Positions 51,888 through 61,541 of a DNA stretch of 64,000 bases are shown piece by piece. The stretch covers positions 194,394,174 to 194,458,173 of the forward strand of contig CAXKWD010000003.1 of the NCBI GenBank assembly GCA_964059195.1, written 5' to 3'. Position 1 is the first letter of the stretch; every line of letters starts with the position of its first letter. Source of the DNA: Ectobius pallidus (taxonomy: Eukaryota > Arthropoda > Insecta > Blattodea > Ectobiidae). The notes under the pieces are model-generated. The model saw only the letters and a program-made list of their open reading frames with translations. It did not search any database and was not told the origin of the DNA. The position numbers and the translations under genes were made by a program.

Positions 51888-54310
51888 TATGTCTAAAAAT
51901 GTTTTAATAAGTAGTGCCCGACATTTTTCCTTAATTGCTATTAATCCCAGTCCTCCAGCTTCGATAGGTTGTCGTAACTGATTTTTAGCAATTTTATATA
52001 GGTGACCACACCATAAATAATAATTAATGGCTAATTCCAGGCGTTGACCAAAGTGTTCTGGAAGCGGAATGATTTGTCCTAAATACCATAATTTCGATAG
52101 TAATATTGTATTAATGTGCCATATTTTCTGTATGATATTCAAATTGCGACTTAAGTTGCTGTTTATGGTACTGCGGGTAGTGTTTAATAGAGTTATCCAG
52201 CCTGTTTCTATCATTGCCATAGGTTCAGCTTGTATTGTCATTCCAAGAATTTTTTAGTTTTACTTGGGTTAGTGTCAGATCAAGTGGCCATTTTCCGAGT
52301 GGGAGCAATTAATTGGAGTAATTAATTTTCGCAGATGTGGCTTTTTCGTATATCTGTAATAATTTCGGCAGTTCTTCAGTGTGTTCCCGAGTGCGTAGTA
52401 AAACTACTACATCATCCGCATAGGCACGGATGGAGAAAAGTCTATCTGGGTTAGGTTCATGAAATAACCTTTTCCGTAATAAGTTCATTAGAGGTTCACA
52501 GCATATCGAATAAAGGAGCATTGATAATGGACAGCCTTGGCGTATTGCACTTTCTATTAAGATTGGTTTAGTAAAATATCCATTAATAAGAACACGAGAA
52601 TATGCAGCTGAGTATGCCAACTTTATTGCTTTCGTAATCATTGCAGGAAACCTTAATTTGTCTAGTACACTGAACATGTATGCATGATCAATATTATCGA
52701 AGGCTTTCTCAAAGTCGAGTGATAAAATTGCTGCTTGGTCGGAACTATTAGTGGAAAAATGAATTATTGTATCTCGAATAATTGCTGTCAGATTATGTGT
52801 AATTTTCCGCTCTGGAATCCCACAAGTCTGTTCAATACCAATCAGATTCGGGAGAAATGGCCGCATCCTATTGGCAATAATTTTCATGGAAATTTTGAAA
52901 TCTGCATTCAATAGAGTGATGGGTCTATAGTCATATAAGGTTGTCGGGTTTTTCGTTTTCGGTATCAGTGTGACGACTCCTTCATTGAACCCGAATAGGC
53001 TTGTTCCCGCAGGAGTATTAAATGCAGAGTTCATTATCCGGAGTAATGGGACTTTGACTATGTCCCAGTTTTTCTTATAAAAAGTACATCTGGTCCAGGG
53101 GCAGATTTACTACTTGCCGTAAAAACTGCAGTCTTAAGTTCTTGTACGGAAATAGGTGAATTCAGGACTTCGCGTTCATCCGACATTAATGCAGTATCAA
53201 TTGATTTCAGAAGGATTTCTTGAGAGGAATTCGATGTTGTTTTTCTCTTGTATAAATGCGTATAGTATTTTTCAGTTTCGTGTAGAATACCATCGACCTG
53301 TTGCACTGTATTTCCGCTGGTTGTAGTCAATGCAGTGATGTATTTGTTTTGTCCTTTCCTTTTTTCCGAAGCAACGTGGTAGAGTGCAGCCTTTTCATCT
53401 TCTTGAATATTATGTAACCGCGATCTGGTTTTTACACCTTCCATGATATGTTCTTGTGTCTTTCGGATTCTTAGTTTAATTGCATTGATATGTTTGGTAA
53501 CTTCCTTTCCTTCTTTTTGCTGAGCATATAGGTCATGCAAGACTTGATAATAACGGTGTGTCATATTTTTTTCTTTCTTGTGCTTTAATTCTGCCTTTCA
53601 TTTTGTAGAAGGATTGTATACCCGGTTTATAAGTTAACAGCCATTGTTGAAGGTCGGTATGAGTCGAATGTTGTTCTCTGTTTTGAAGGTATTCAAACTT
53701 ACTCTTAAACTTGTCTTGAATATGTAAATCATCCAGGAGTGAGTCGTTGAGCTTCCAATATCCCCAGCCGTAGGTAGGTACTTTGTTAGCTGCCGAAATT
53801 TTTATCAATAAACTATGTTGGTCACTAAAGGCCACTGAAATAACTTGTGCCTGTTGTATGAGTTTGCGATGTCGGTTATTGCTATAAATTCTATCTAGTC
53901 GGGAGGCATAGTTAGGCCGGTGGAATGTAAACTGAACATTACTACCGTGCTTACCCATGCGTCGTTAAGGCGCAAGTCGTCATAAAGTCTCTGTAAACTG
54001 GGGGAAGGAATATGACCTGTAGTAGCGTCTTTGCTATGCAAAGTATTATTAAAATCACCACCTAGGATTAAAACATCATAATTATGTCATAAGTAATACG
54101 GTAGTTCTGTCGATATGAATTCTTCACGTAATACCTTCTTATGGTACCGGAGTGAAGGTAAACATTGGTGAATAACGTGCCATCTGCGGTTAATGCTGTA
54201 ATTATTCTTCCACTCGGAAGTTTTTCAGTATGTTGTATGGGTATCAGAGGTGTACATATTCTGATTTTAGCTTGCTTGCCCCTTGGAGACTCTGCAACCA
54301 GCCACAGCTT
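51888..54310 (-). pseudogene. Tx1/L1-like LINE ORF2: endonuclease and reverse transcriptase
   Basis: Minus strand from about 54310: SPRGKQAKIRICTPLIPIQH, LTADGTLFTNVYLHSG, GGDFNNTL (about 54060), FHRPNYASRLDRIY and VAFSDQHSLLIKI (endonuclease, SDH); then PISVQELKTAVFTASSKSAP and GVVTLIPKTKNPTTLYDYRP, LLNADFKISMKIIANRM, AILSLDFEKAFDNIDH, RQGCPLSMLLYSICCEPLMN, IRAYADDVVVLLRTREH (active site) and GGLGLIAIKEKCRALLIKTF. Breaks near 53550, 53050 and 52310. It then meets the inserted nuclease element at 51887 and resumes at 48583. 5'-truncated. Confidence 0.85.
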
Positions 54311-54526
54311 TTAACTTGCCTGTCTAGAGAGCAAGCTTATATTGCTATGAAGAAATGGAATGATGTCGCTGTGAGTCACAAGCTCTTCATAACCTGATGG
54401 GTTTCGCAGGACCTAAAGAAACTGCAAGGCCTGGCGGAAAGAACATGGAACTGGGTATATCAGTGGTAAGTCGTGCAGTTACGTAGTTGAACAGGAACTT
54501 GTGTTTACAGTGCGAGCAAAAGAAGA

Positions 54527-56502
54527 ATGGAGAAGTTTACCCTGAAGGAAACCGAGGAGAAATTAAAGTCTGGAGAGTTTGAATTATTATCAATGAACAA
54601 AGGTACTAGTCCGGCATGGGAAACATTTTCAAACATTTTCGAGAAAACTCCACAAAAATCAGTTGGTTTCGCACAATGCAATACTTGTAAAAAAGTATTA
54701 AATGTAAATTCTGGTACAAGTAGTATGTTAAGACATGTATGCAAATTTGACAAGGTAATAGGCGGCACAAATATTCTAAAAGAGGATAAAGACTTAATAG
54801 CAGATAAATGCGTAGAAATGTGCGCGAAAGTTCTGAGACCATTTACCACGATCGAGGGTGAAGGTTTTTTAAAATTAGGTCAAGCGCTAATAAATGTAGG
54901 TAAGAAATATGGAGCTGTTGACATTAACCATATTTTACCATCACGAGTCACAGTAGCCAGAAAAGTTGAAGTTTGCGCAGACAAAGTACGCAGTAATATT
55001 TTGCCTGCTATTTTGGGAGCAATTCACTGCGGTAACTGTGCAAGTACCACTGATCTGTGGACAGACCATTACAAGAGTATGCATTATATGTCTGTTACTA
55101 TGCATTACATAGACGAAGATTGGCTATTAAAAAAGTTTGTTTTAATGTGTTCCTTTTTCCCTGACTGCCCGAAGACAGGAGAAATTATTCGGTGCGAGTT
55201 ACAAGAACGTTTAATGGGTTTAGGAATTCCTTATGAAGATATTAACAAAATTACTTTTGTAACTGACCAAGGAAGCAATATTGTTAAAGCACTGGAGATG
55301 TACCAACATGTTTCCTGCACTGCTCATATTATCAGTACAGTCCTCAGGCATGTTTTGAGCGAATCTTTTTTGAAAGAAAATCTTCCAGACGTACTGGATA
55401 CATTGTATTCCACAAAGGCCATCGTGGCATACTTTAAGAGAAGGGGTCTCTGTGCAAGACTGAAATCATCACTAAAACAATATTGTTCCACAAGGTGGAA
55501 TAGTTACGTGGACATGTTGGAATCAGTTCATTCGCAAATTGATGATGTGAAAACTATTTTGGATAATGAAAATGCCTCTAATAAAATGCAAGGATATAAT
55601 CAGAACATTGCTAGAGAGCTAATATAATTCCTTAGGCCATTTAAAGATGGCACTGTTGATCTTGAAGGTGACAAGGAGCCGACTATTCATCTCGTCCTCC
55701 TATGGTTTTATGCCTTGAAAGCCCATTGTAGTCCACAGGATGAAGACGATAAGGTACTGTACAAGAAAATTATTATTTACTCACTGTCATGATTTGTAAT
55801 TCTGAAACAGGGAAAGGGGTTCAATAATATTTATTTCATAATTTAAATTAAACATTATTTTCAGCATCTGAAGGTACTGAAACAAGCTGGTGATGCTTTC
55901 TTACAACAGAAATATGATCTCAAAGTGCTTCATAAAGTTGCGACATTTTTAGTACCTAAATATCGCTCACTGAAGAAACTAACTGAGGATGAAAGGGCAA
56001 ATGTTTACAAGGCAGCTCGACAAATGTGCGCTGAAGATAGCATTGTGTAGCAATTTGGTTATAATGGTTTAGATTTTTCGAATGAAGCAATTATTAGAGT
56101 AACAATACTTTTTCATTCACTTATGATTTTTTATTTTTAGTGCAGTTACCCCACGGCAACGAGGAAGTTCCATCTTCATCTACTGAAAGTGGTTCAGTGC
56201 AAGAAAAGAAAATGAAATTTGACGATTGGGCTGAAGATTTTCCAACAGAACTGGATGAAGTTGGGAAATACTTGCAAGGAGGGTTTTCCAACAATGACAA
56301 CGTTCTGCAATGGTGGAAACAAAATTCTGATAGATTTCCTCGACTTGCATGTGTTGCAAAGCAAGTGTTGAACATCCCTGCGACAAGTGCATCTAGCGAG
56401 AGAGTCTTCAGTTGCTCAGGATTTTTGATAGGAGCAAAACGATCGATTATTGATGCACAGCGACTGAACGACCTCGTCGTGATTCATGAAAACATGAGAT
56501 AG
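54527..56502 (+). pseudogene. hAT transposase gene with two introns and two stop codons
   Basis: Exon 1 (54527-55753) codes for a BED-type zinc finger (residues about 25-75: SPAWETFSNIFEK, FAQCNTCKKVL, SSMLRHVCKF) and the catalytic core (CASTTDLWTDHYKSMHYMSV, ITFVTDQGSNIVKALEMYQH, CTAHIIS, CSTRWNSYVDML). A TAA at 55625 falls where the family reads on (ELI-stop-FLRPFKDGTVDLEGD). Intron 1 is 55754-55864 (GTACTG...TTTTCAG). Exon 2 (HLKVLKQAGDAFLQQKYDLK ... ) has a TAG at 56048; intron 2 is best placed at 56058-56140. Exon 3 holds the hAT dimerisation end: VLQWWKQNSDRFPRLACVAK and IPATSASSERVFSCSG. About 620 residues if restored. No TIRs found. Confidence 0.85.
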
Positions 56503-56523
56503 ATAATGCATATTTTTCAGCAG

Positions 56524-56810
56524 GTAATATAGGCTACTAAACAAATTAGTCACAATGAATGTCGAATATAAATTATAATTCTTTTTCCTGTTTTTCATTT
56601 GATTACCGTACTTTCACATTATTTAAAAATGGCAAAGAAGGCTTTATAGTTAGGTACAGGTATCTTCATTTTAAGTATTTAACTGAGACAGAAGTGGCAG
56701 GCTACCAAACAAAGTAGAGACAGTGAATGGCAAATATGAAATATATATATATATATATATTCATTACCTTACTTCCACATTAATTAAATGGTAAAGAATG
56801 CGTTTTAGTT
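56524..56810 (+). repeat. Two-copy direct repeat, about 173-bp unit
   Basis: AGGCTACTAAACAAATTAGT ... TTACCGTACTTTCACATTAT and AGGCTACCAAACAAAGTAGA ... TTACCTTACTTCCACATTAA are diverged copies. A (TA)n run (56741-56760) lies in the second. Just downstream of the hAT gene. Confidence 0.65.
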
Positions 56811-56819
56811 GGCTATCTT

Positions 56820-57325
56820 GAGATAGAAGTGTATTTATCTACGCTATACACATCCTTGAAGTTCGAAACCAGATTTTGTTTGTTTTATTACATAAATAAA
56901 GCTGATCAGAGTGATTATTTGGACATTAGGGCAATTTATTTTTAACTATATTTAAGAAACTTTTTAAGTTTAGACCACGGTTTCTTGAGAAAGTTTGAAC
57001 AGCATATGTGGGATAACTAGAATGTTATTAGCACGAATTTACAAGAAATTCCTTAAGTTAACAATATCCCATTATTTTTGCCAAAACATCTGAAGGTGTA
57101 CAAAACCGAAGTCACTTGTATTCATTTCCCAACAGCTTGTTCTGTTCTATAGATTTTTGCAATAAAAAAATTATATTTAAAATGCATTTAGCACAGGGGA
57201 AGTCAACTACGTCTTGTGATGACGTTTGTGGAGCAAGTGCATGCGGATCCCTTGTGTGTGACGTCAGCAAGAGCGCACGGTAGTAGGGGTGTTTAGAGTA
57301 CGCTAGAGCTAGGTACTAGAGGACC
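56820..57325. other. No gene recognised
   Basis: AT-rich up to 57180, then GC-richer with two TGACGT-type words (57216, 57261). It may be upstream sequence of the hAT-like fragment that follows. Confidence 0.35.
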
Positions 57326-57328
57326 TAT

Positions 57329-57888
57329 TCACTTTAGCTCTGTGGGTAGAACAACTTCTGGTTGGAAATAAGGAACATTTTTCAAAGTTAATGCAAGTAC
57401 GCGATTCTAATAGTGTTCTCTCTGCAGAGCATGTGTTAGTTCTGCAAAACATTCTTCTTCAGTTCGAATCGAGGTTTCAGGATGTGGAAAACCTTTCTCC
57501 AATGTTTAAACTTTTTGCTACCCCATATTCAGTTAATGTCAAAGACGTTCCTTGCCGGTATCAGTTGGAACCGCTAAACTTACAATGCGACGATCTGTTG
57601 AAGGAAAATACGAACGTAAAGTGGTCTTGTGTAACTTTTACAGAAATTTCTCTGAAACCAGATTCTCGAGACTTGCCGCACGAATATTATGTAATTTTGG
57701 ATCGACATATGTGGCCGAACATTTTTTTTTTCACTAATGAAATGTTCAAATCTCAAATCAAGAAGTACATTTTCAAATCACAACCTAAATGTAGTCTTCG
57801 ATTAAATATTGCTCAAACATTACGTCCCAACATTGATAAACTTGTTAAAGAAAAAAGAGACAGGAAAGTCAGAAAATTGTTACTGTAA
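57329..57888 (+). pseudogene. hAT-like transposase C-terminal half (GTF2IRD2/ZBED-like family)
   Basis: LALWVEQLLVGNKEHFSKLM, then LVLQNILLQFESRFQDVENL, SPMFKLFATPYSVNVKDVPC and RYQLEPLNLQCDDLL; from about 57600 the family reading moves frame to FYRNFSETRFSRLAARILCN and FGSTYVAEHFF, then FFSLMKCSNLKS, and back to CSLRLNIAQTLRPNIDKLVK. This is the dimerisation half of the hAT relatives that gave rise to GTF2IRD2-type proteins. Two or three indels; N-terminal half absent. Confidence 0.75.
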
Positions 57889-58033
57889 TCTTGTATCATC
57901 TAAAGCTGCGTATACATTTGCGCTCCTCTCGCGTTCCGCTCTGTCCGCGTACAGTACGCGTACAGTACGCGAACAATACGTTGAAATTATCCATAGGAAA
58001 GCGACGAACATACCGCGAACCACCAGCAGTCAT

Positions 58034-58202
58034 TTGTAGAAAGTTGTTAAGCTTATTTAATTGTTTTAAATAATATTATTATTTTCTTTAAATCCCCTTG
58101 AGCGATTTTTTACTTACAAAGACACATTTTTATTTTGTCACCCCCCGAGTGATGGCACCCGGGGCGGCCCGCACCCCCCGCACCCCCCTTCCTACGCCAC
58201 TG
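58034..58202 (+). mobile_element. Right end of an hAT-like element, copy 2
   Basis: Nearly identical to 29562-29725, ending in CCTACGCCACTG. The matching left end is not present between the Harbinger TIR and this block. Confidence 0.55.
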
Positions 58203-59031
58203 ATCTGCCGGATTATATTGCTGTTTATTGAGGGTAAACAGTAGTTTGCACTCTCAAATCCTAGCAGGTGGCAGACTCTGGCGCCAAGTCAATCTAATAA
58301 CAATTGTAATATTAATACAAAATTTTGGCGTTTCTTTGATTCTCATTTCCGACTGAGACATGACAACACTTAATTTCGAATTTTTCCTTCTTGCATTAAA
58401 CAAACAACACTTCAAAGACAGCACCACTAGCGACGAAAAAAAAGTTAATACACTCAATGTAAATACATGAAAATGACTAAAGAAGGAAGCAAATGACACG
58501 AAAATGACAAAATAATTACCTAAAATTGAATTAAACACCCTAAAAATATAAAATTGCATAAACTGACAAAAATGACCTAATAAAAATGTATTTGTATAAT
58601 CTAGAAGCCATGATTAGGATTTATCTATAAGTTGGAAATGTCTATGCAGCATCAATAAAAAGATGGCATGTCATTAGAATCCGGGCCCTGATGATGATGA
58701 TATTATTACTGGACTTGTATAAACATTGTGTGCACAGCTGCCGGATGTTGCAGGTGTTCCAAATCAAAACAACATGCGTATGGCACAACATGCGTTTCCA
58801 TCAGTCATTGGAATAAACATAATTTTGCAAAACTGTTCTGCTAGAAGAAGGGCTATTTCAAATAAGCGATGTACAGTAGTTTTAGATTTAGCCTATACTC
58901 ACGTCAATATTTGAAGAAAACAAGGTTTGAAAGAAATAGTCCTCAATTACAAAAATGTGTACGGCAAATATAGAAACAAAACCATTTTAGACAAGAATTG
59001 AAAAGTGTTATTATTATATTTTATGACTTAC

Positions 59032-59269
59032 CTTTTCCTGTACCTTTGCTGGTGTTTACTTTAATTTTTTCACGCCGGTTAGCTGAAAGCAGATTTACCA
59101 TCTTCTTCTTGCATTCCTCCGCAGTCTCATTCATTTGAATACCTATTTCCCTCCAGGCATCCTCCTTCAAATTTTTCCTGAAATGGTCCTTGTGAATTGG
59201 ATTCCATAGTAGAGGTTTCGATTTATAAACGTCTATCATCTGGAGTGCTTTTTCCTCAGACCACACCAT
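59032..59269 (-). CDS. MADF-domain protein, first exon
   Basis: From ATG 59269 the minus strand reads MVWSEEKALQMIDVYKSKPL, LWNPIHKDHFRKNLKEDAWR and ECKKKMVNLLSANRREKIKV: a MADF (Myb/SANT-like) DNA-binding domain of about 75 residues. The exon ends at a strong donor, AAAAG then GTAAGT (59032/59031), phase 1; the frame otherwise stops at 59021. MADF proteins are the usual partner gene of PIF/Harbinger transposases, and the exon sits between that type of TIR. The next exon was not identified. Confidence 0.7.
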
Positions 59270-59529
59270 GATTAACAAATTGCTTGAGCGGAGAGCAGGA
59301 GGAAAATGACACACGGACGGAGCGCAACGACCAAAAACACGTCCCAATACGAAACCAGAGATCCTTTGTGTTCGTCGAAAAAACCGACAGGAGACGGATC
59401 GCGGCGTACTGTCTGCGCTCTGTACGCGTGTCGTCACACGAACACCTCAAATGCCGTCCCAATCTACGCTCTGTACGCGTACAGTACGCGTACAGAGCGC
59501 AAATGTATACGCACCTTAAGGTGCAGACG

Positions 59530-59940
59530 AGCTTGTATGGTAATTAATTCAGTTCATTTTTTTGTCATTTTTACTGTAGTGAATTATGTTAATTCAAATG
59601 ATAGTAATGTCTATTTTTGTCAAAGAACATAGATTTTGTGGAAAGGCAATTGTTCTCACAAAATATAAAAATAGAATTATTTATAATATGTTAAACTACT
59701 GTGCTGTAATTAACCGATAAACTATCAAGAAAATTGATTGATGTTTCATTAACTCGGAAACACGTAATACGTAAGTTCTAACCCCCTAAATTCCCGCTGC
59801 CCGCAATATTAATGCCCCTCTCTTCCCCCCTGTTCACTGATGCCTCCATTTCACATACTCCTCGCAGAGGTATAACGCGAGCAGTCAGAGCAGAAAGCAG
59901 TGACGTCACAGAGCAACCTTCTGTCTTCCCCTGATTTAGC
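59530..59940. other. No gene recognised
   Basis: Unremarkable AT-rich sequence and a short GC-richer stretch near 59780-59935 (GCAGTCAGAGCAGAAAGCAG, TGACGTCA). Confidence 0.35.
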
Positions 59941-59944
59941 ATAT

Positions 59945-60210
59945 TGGAGTTATCGCACGTACAGGCACACGGAAAGATATGTTTCCAGTTCAAGAAGTAA
60001 TCTGAGAAAGTAACATTCTGGCATTTAATAATAATGATAATAATAATAATAATAATAATATTATTAACAATAACAATAATAAACACAAGAATATAACAAT
60101 AACAATAAAATTAATAATAACTATAACAATAAACAATTATAACAACAATAATGACAATAACACAATAGCAATAAAACAAAAATAACTATAACAATAAGAA
60201 ATAATAATTT
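59945..60210 (+). repeat. 3' end of an interspersed element, copy 2, with (AAT)n and AACAAT tails
   Basis: GTTATCGCACGTACAGGCAC, ACATTCTGGCATTTAATAAT and then AAT units (60026-60061) and imperfect AACAAT/AATAAC units to about 60210. Same ending as 17960-18172. Confidence 0.6.
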
Positions 60211-60224
60211 GAATCACTTTTCAT

Positions 60225-61137
60225 CTATCTATAAGAGGCTTTGTCCTGACTGACTGACTGACTAACTGACTGACAGAGAATCAACGTAGAGCCTAAACTA
60301 TAATAGGTAGAGACTTGGAATTTTGACAATACCTTAGTTTCATAATGTATGTGCTCACTACGAAAGGATTTTGAAAAATTTTGATTTTCAATGCCAAAAA
60401 TCAAATGTTTTTGAGAATACTTAATCCCTTTTTACACAGAATTATCAAATCCAAACCACAGTTCACATGATAACAGTGTATTGTTGGCAGTCTTTACATA
60501 AGGCTTTGGAAATAAATTAAACAAGACTTTGAAAATCAGAGAAGGTATTAAAAGTTATATTTGAGTAAATTTTGTACCTCATAAGTTTGTATATTATGTA
60601 AAATAATCAGTAAAGTCAACCTTATAATCGAAATGTTCGAATTAATCAGTATTTTCTTTACAGCTTACAAGTTTCGCGGGCAAAGCCTTAATGGGAAAAC
60701 ATGGAATGATTTGGACGAAAAACACTATGCGGGTTTTTTTTTGGGCTAGGGAACTCTAATCTGTCTTTTCTCTACTTTGATCGTAAAATGCACCTCGAAA
60801 CCAGGCATATAGTTTTTTTTTTAAATTATCAATCGTTATAATAAAATTGTTTATGCATGATTTGGGTAAGGTTCATGAATCTATGGTTCATTTTAATAGT
60901 TTCATTTGGAATTTGTATGCCCATATGGTAGCATAAGATTCGTTTTGTTCGTTTATTAAATTTTTAACGTTAAACAATATAATTAAGAGTACAATTATTT
61001 AATTCCTCCAATTTATGTAAAATCGATGTCAGTGTTAATAAATACATAGGTATATTTTTTAATTATTTTTCTGTTAAATAAATGATTTAAGCACAATATC
61101 TAGCAGTTGAGTCGCGAAGCCGCGGGCACCTGCTAGT
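60225..61137. repeat. Dispersed repeat with (GACT)n start
   Basis: Begins TCATCTATCTATAAGAGGCT, then (CTGA)n at 60248-60275, then GAGCCTAAACTATAATAGGT and GAGACTTGGAATTTTGA; ends GCGAAGCCGCGGGCACCTGC. The end matches, reversed, 7405-7432. No coding region; superfamily not recognised. Confidence 0.5.
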
Positions 61138-61199
61138 ATGAATACAAACGGATATTGTGGCATTGCAGTATAATAATAACAATAATAATCTTGTGCTTT

Positions 61200-61541
61200 G
61201 AAATTTTCCTGGTGCTGGTAATATATGATATTTTCCCGGGCTACTAACCAGGTGGTGAATTGGATGAATTCCGACGTTTCGAAGCCAAACTGAGGCTTCA
61301 TTGTCAAGGAGAATGAAATGCCGGGAGGAGGAGGAGGAGGAGGAGGATAGACTTACTGGGCATTTCTGACCCTAAATGCAAAAGGTATGAGCCCTAGGTT
61401 TGGGCTCTTGACCTTGTATTTGGTTTGAGATTTCAATTTTCTTTTGTATTTGCATACGTCCTTTTGACGTGTTGGTTGAGTAATCAAGTTTTACTTTAAA
61501 ACGTTATAAATTTTTATTTCATTGATTTCTTAGACAGTCTT
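61200..61541 (-). other. Probable 3' UTR of the Jockey-type LINE
   Basis: Carries AATAAA on the minus strand at about 61528-61533, a (GGA)n run at 61328-61350, and GGCTTCGAAACGTCGGAATT near 61262-61281. A LINE 3' UTR is likely because it directly follows the ORF2 stop. Confidence 0.45.

Larger units (their letters stand above)
57904..59516. mobile_element. Harbinger-type element with MADF exon, no transposase
   Basis: Ends AG(C/G)TGCGTATACATTTGCG in inverted orientation at 57904-57925 and 59495-59516 (21 of 22 identical). Flanked by TAA (57901-57903, 59517-59519), the expected 3-bp Harbinger duplication. CGCGTACAGTACGCGTACAG is repeated in both subterminal regions. Contains a MADF exon; a transposase is not seen in the 800 bp left of it. 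An hAT-like right end (58034-58202) lies inside, near the left TIR, which suggests a later rearrangement or nested insertion. Confidence 0.75.

Noticed and set aside
57560..57740. Separate small gene ending FGSTYVAEHFFFH
   Set aside because: It is the frameshifted continuation of the hAT-like transposase at 57329-57888.
60248..60275. CRISPR-like short repeat
   Set aside because: A plain (GACT)n microsatellite in eukaryotic DNA; no spacers.
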